Shown in pieces: positions 62,048-64,000 of a stretch of 64,000 bases of DNA. The notes under the pieces were generated by a model that was not told the origin of the DNA, searched no databases, and saw nothing but the letters and a program-made list of their open reading frames with translations. The stretch comes from Hygrocybe punicea. Its lineage: Eukaryota > Basidiomycota > Agaricomycetes > Agaricales > Hygrophoraceae. The translations under genes and the position numbers were made by a program. Location: the NCBI GenBank assembly GCA_963556145.1, contig OY744463.1, positions 2,976,001-3,040,000 of the forward strand. Reading direction: 5' to 3'. Within the stretch, counting starts at the first letter, position 1, and every line of letters begins with the position of its first letter.

Positions 62048-64000
62048 TCACCCCAACGACAACCCGATTCGTTTAAACATATGGCAAATCAACCTTAACA
62101 AAACCGCCAAAGCACAATGGGACTTAATCAACTCAAACTTATATAACAAATGTGACATACTCCTCCTACAAGAACCTTACTTTGACAAATACAACAATAC
62201 CAAAGCAACACACGACTGGCGGGTAATATACCCAACATCATGCTTCATCATTGACGAGACGGTCCGTTCGGTCATCCTCGTCAACACTAGACTAGACACG
62301 ACCACCTGGGAACAAATCAAGGTCCCTGGCTCCAACGACATATCCACCATCCGTATCCGTAGTACATAAGGCAACATCTCCATATTTAACATCTACAATG
62401 ACTGCTTACATTCCGACAATATCACACTACTATCCAACTTCGCTAAAGACAACGTATCCACAGTCTACCGAAATGACTCCGACCACATGATCTGGTGCGG
62501 GGACTTTAACCGACATCACCCACTTTGGGACGAAGAAAGGAATCACCATCTCTTCACTGCTGCTGCCTTAGACCAAGCACAGCTCCTCATAGATGCCACG
62601 ACGAGCCATGATCTGATCATGGCTCTACCCAAAGACTTACCCACATTAGAATCAATGGCCACCAAAAACTGGACACGAACCGACAACGTTTTCTGCACAG
62701 CCAAAACCTCAGAATCGATCCTAATCTGCGATACTAAACCCGACAAGCGCCCCACAGGTACTGACCACGTCCCAATTCTCACTACCCTCCTTCCAAACCC
62801 GCATACGACACACAACCACCACACGCGACTATCTTATGACCGACTGGGACAAATTCCGCAAATCACTATTCTATCATCTCCACCTCAACTACCCCAGGCC
62901 GACCAAGATTACTACCAAGCAACAACTAACTCGCGCCATAACAGATCTCACAAACTCAATACAACACGTCATCGAGCGGGAAGTGCCACTCGCTAAGCCG
63001 ACCCTGCACTCGAAATGGTGGTGGAACAAAAATTTATCAGACCTAAAAAGAACCAAAAACAAGCTAAGTTTCGAATCCTACAGAAAAGGAGCCTTACCCG
63101 ACCACCCGATCCATGAAGAACACCGTCAGGCCAGAAATACCTACGGTAATGCCATCATGAAAGCCAAAGAGGAACACTGGTCGGCCTTCCTAGAAGAAGC
63201 CAACGACTACTCTCTATGGTCAGTTAAACGCTGCATCTCAAATCCCATCAGCAACTATCCACGAGGAGATGGAGGAAGCTCAGCCATACCCACCCTCGAA
63301 TACAAAGCCCAGGATGGCACGATGAAGTACGCTACCTCAAACGAAGAAAAAAGCAAAGCAATAGCGACAAGCTTCTTCCCCTCCCCTCCAAATACTTCCA
63401 CCGTCCCACAGTCATATGAATACCCAATCAGAATAAACTACGAACCCATCATCACTCAAGCCCAAATCTCCAAACATATCAACAAGACGAAACCCTTCAA
63501 AGCCCCAGGCCCGGACGGCATCCCAAACATAGTACTCAAAGAAATGAGCCGCCTCATCATCAATCATTTATACTACATTTATAATGCCTTCTTCAAACTG
63601 GGCACATACCACGACAGCTGGAAGGAATCCATGACACGCGTGCTAAGGAAACCAGGAAAACCCCGTTACGATATACCAAAAGCATACCATCCCATTGCCC
63701 TCCTCAACACACTACCAAAGATTCTAACCTCTATATTGACAGAGGTTCTAGTCCAACTGACAGAGGAACACCAACTCCTTCCATCAACCCACTTCGGAGG
63801 CAGACCCGGCCGCTCAACCACCGACTCCATGCACCTCTTAGTAAACCGTATTAAACACGCTTGGAGAAACAAAAGGGTCGCCACCATCCTTTTTCTGGAC
63901 ATCGAGGGCGCCTTCCCCAACGCCGTCACGGACCACCTACTACACAATCTCAGAAAATGTCGCATACCCGAACAACTCGTCACCCTAATTGGGCTCATAC
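62040..64000 (+). pseudogene. LINE ORF2 (APE endonuclease and reverse transcriptase), broken and partial
   Basis: Starts MPDHPNDNPIRLNIWQINLN. APE-type endonuclease motifs: LLLQEPYFD, MIWCGDFNRHHPLWDEERN, and TGTDHVPI. A TAA at 62367-62369 interrupts the frame, which continues to ~62800; a one-base insertion near 62810 moves coding to the frame starting at 62836 (MTDWDKFRKS), open to the window end. The RT part shows KAPGPDGIPN, YHPIALLNTLPK, HFGGRPGRSTTD and LFLDIEGAFPN; the YxDD box lies beyond the window. The two lesions suggest this copy is inactive. Together with ORF1 it would carry out target-primed reverse transcription. Confidence 0.85.

Larger units (their letters stand above)
60110..64000 (+). 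mobile_element. LINE (non-LTR retrotransposon), runs off the window end
   Basis: Begins near 60110-60135, where hAT coding sequence stops, with a ~140-bp 5' UTR (AGGGACCCCGAAAAAAGG onwards), then ORF1 (gag-like with zinc knuckles) and ORF2 (endonuclease plus RT). It is nested inside the hAT transposase relic. Layout fits fungal Tad1-like LINEs, though clade assignment needs phylogeny. The 3' end is outside the window. Confidence 0.85.

Overview
The window looks like transposon-rich genomic DNA of a filamentous fungus, most probably an Agaricomycete (Basidiomycota). The grounds are intron-dense genes with 38-65 bp GT-AG introns, a Helitron of the fungal DUF6570/Helitron_like_N/PIF1 type, fungal hAT relics and LINE elements. 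No tRNA, rRNA, CRISPR array or prokaryotic gene organisation is visible. Species assignment is inference only.

The first 50.5 kb is a head-to-tail array of three related units. Each unit has the same order: gene A (+), gene B (-, tail-to-tail with A), a palindromic tandem-repeat spacer between divergent B and C, gene C (+), then a Helitron (+) ending in a hairpin plus CTAG. Unit 1 (about 1-18422) is a diverged copy with an intact 13-exon gene A, an intact gene B and a gene C carrying one premature TGA. Units 2 (18423-34198) and 3 (34199-50526) are almost identical to each other. Their gene A copies are cut exactly at the preceding Helitron 3' end, so only the conserved C-terminal half remains. 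The unit 2 spacer is a 100-N assembly gap.

All three Helitrons are broken. Each has a one-base frameshift between the Walker B motif and the next helicase motif, and each carries a non-autonomous, GCT/TGC-rich hAT-like element with an 8-bp target duplication inside a C-terminal cysteine-protease-like domain. Units 1 and 2 share a 10-bp deletion; units 2 and 3 share an N-terminal nonsense codon. This mosaic fits unequal crossing-over and gene conversion between tandem Helitrons, though scaffolding of two haplotypes must be excluded.

From 50.5 to 64 kb lies a transposon graveyard: a decayed LINE (52.4-54.9 kb), a reverse-oriented Helitron 3' relic abutting a possible gene A-like 5' fragment (55.1-55.6 kb), a GGCCC-rich hAT-like MITE (55.6-56.4 kb), a ~170-bp tandem repeat sharing its palindromic core with the unit 1 spacer (56.8-57.6 kb), a hAT transposase relic (58-60.1 kb), and a second, better preserved LINE that interrupts it and runs off the window end.

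Genes A, B and C have no function I can name with certainty. Gene B resembles an ATP-grasp enzyme with a Cys-rich N-terminus; A and C look like nuclear proteins with basic and acidic low-complexity tracts. Their repeated association with a Helitron makes this A-B-C module the best candidate here for an undescribed mobile cargo or element.
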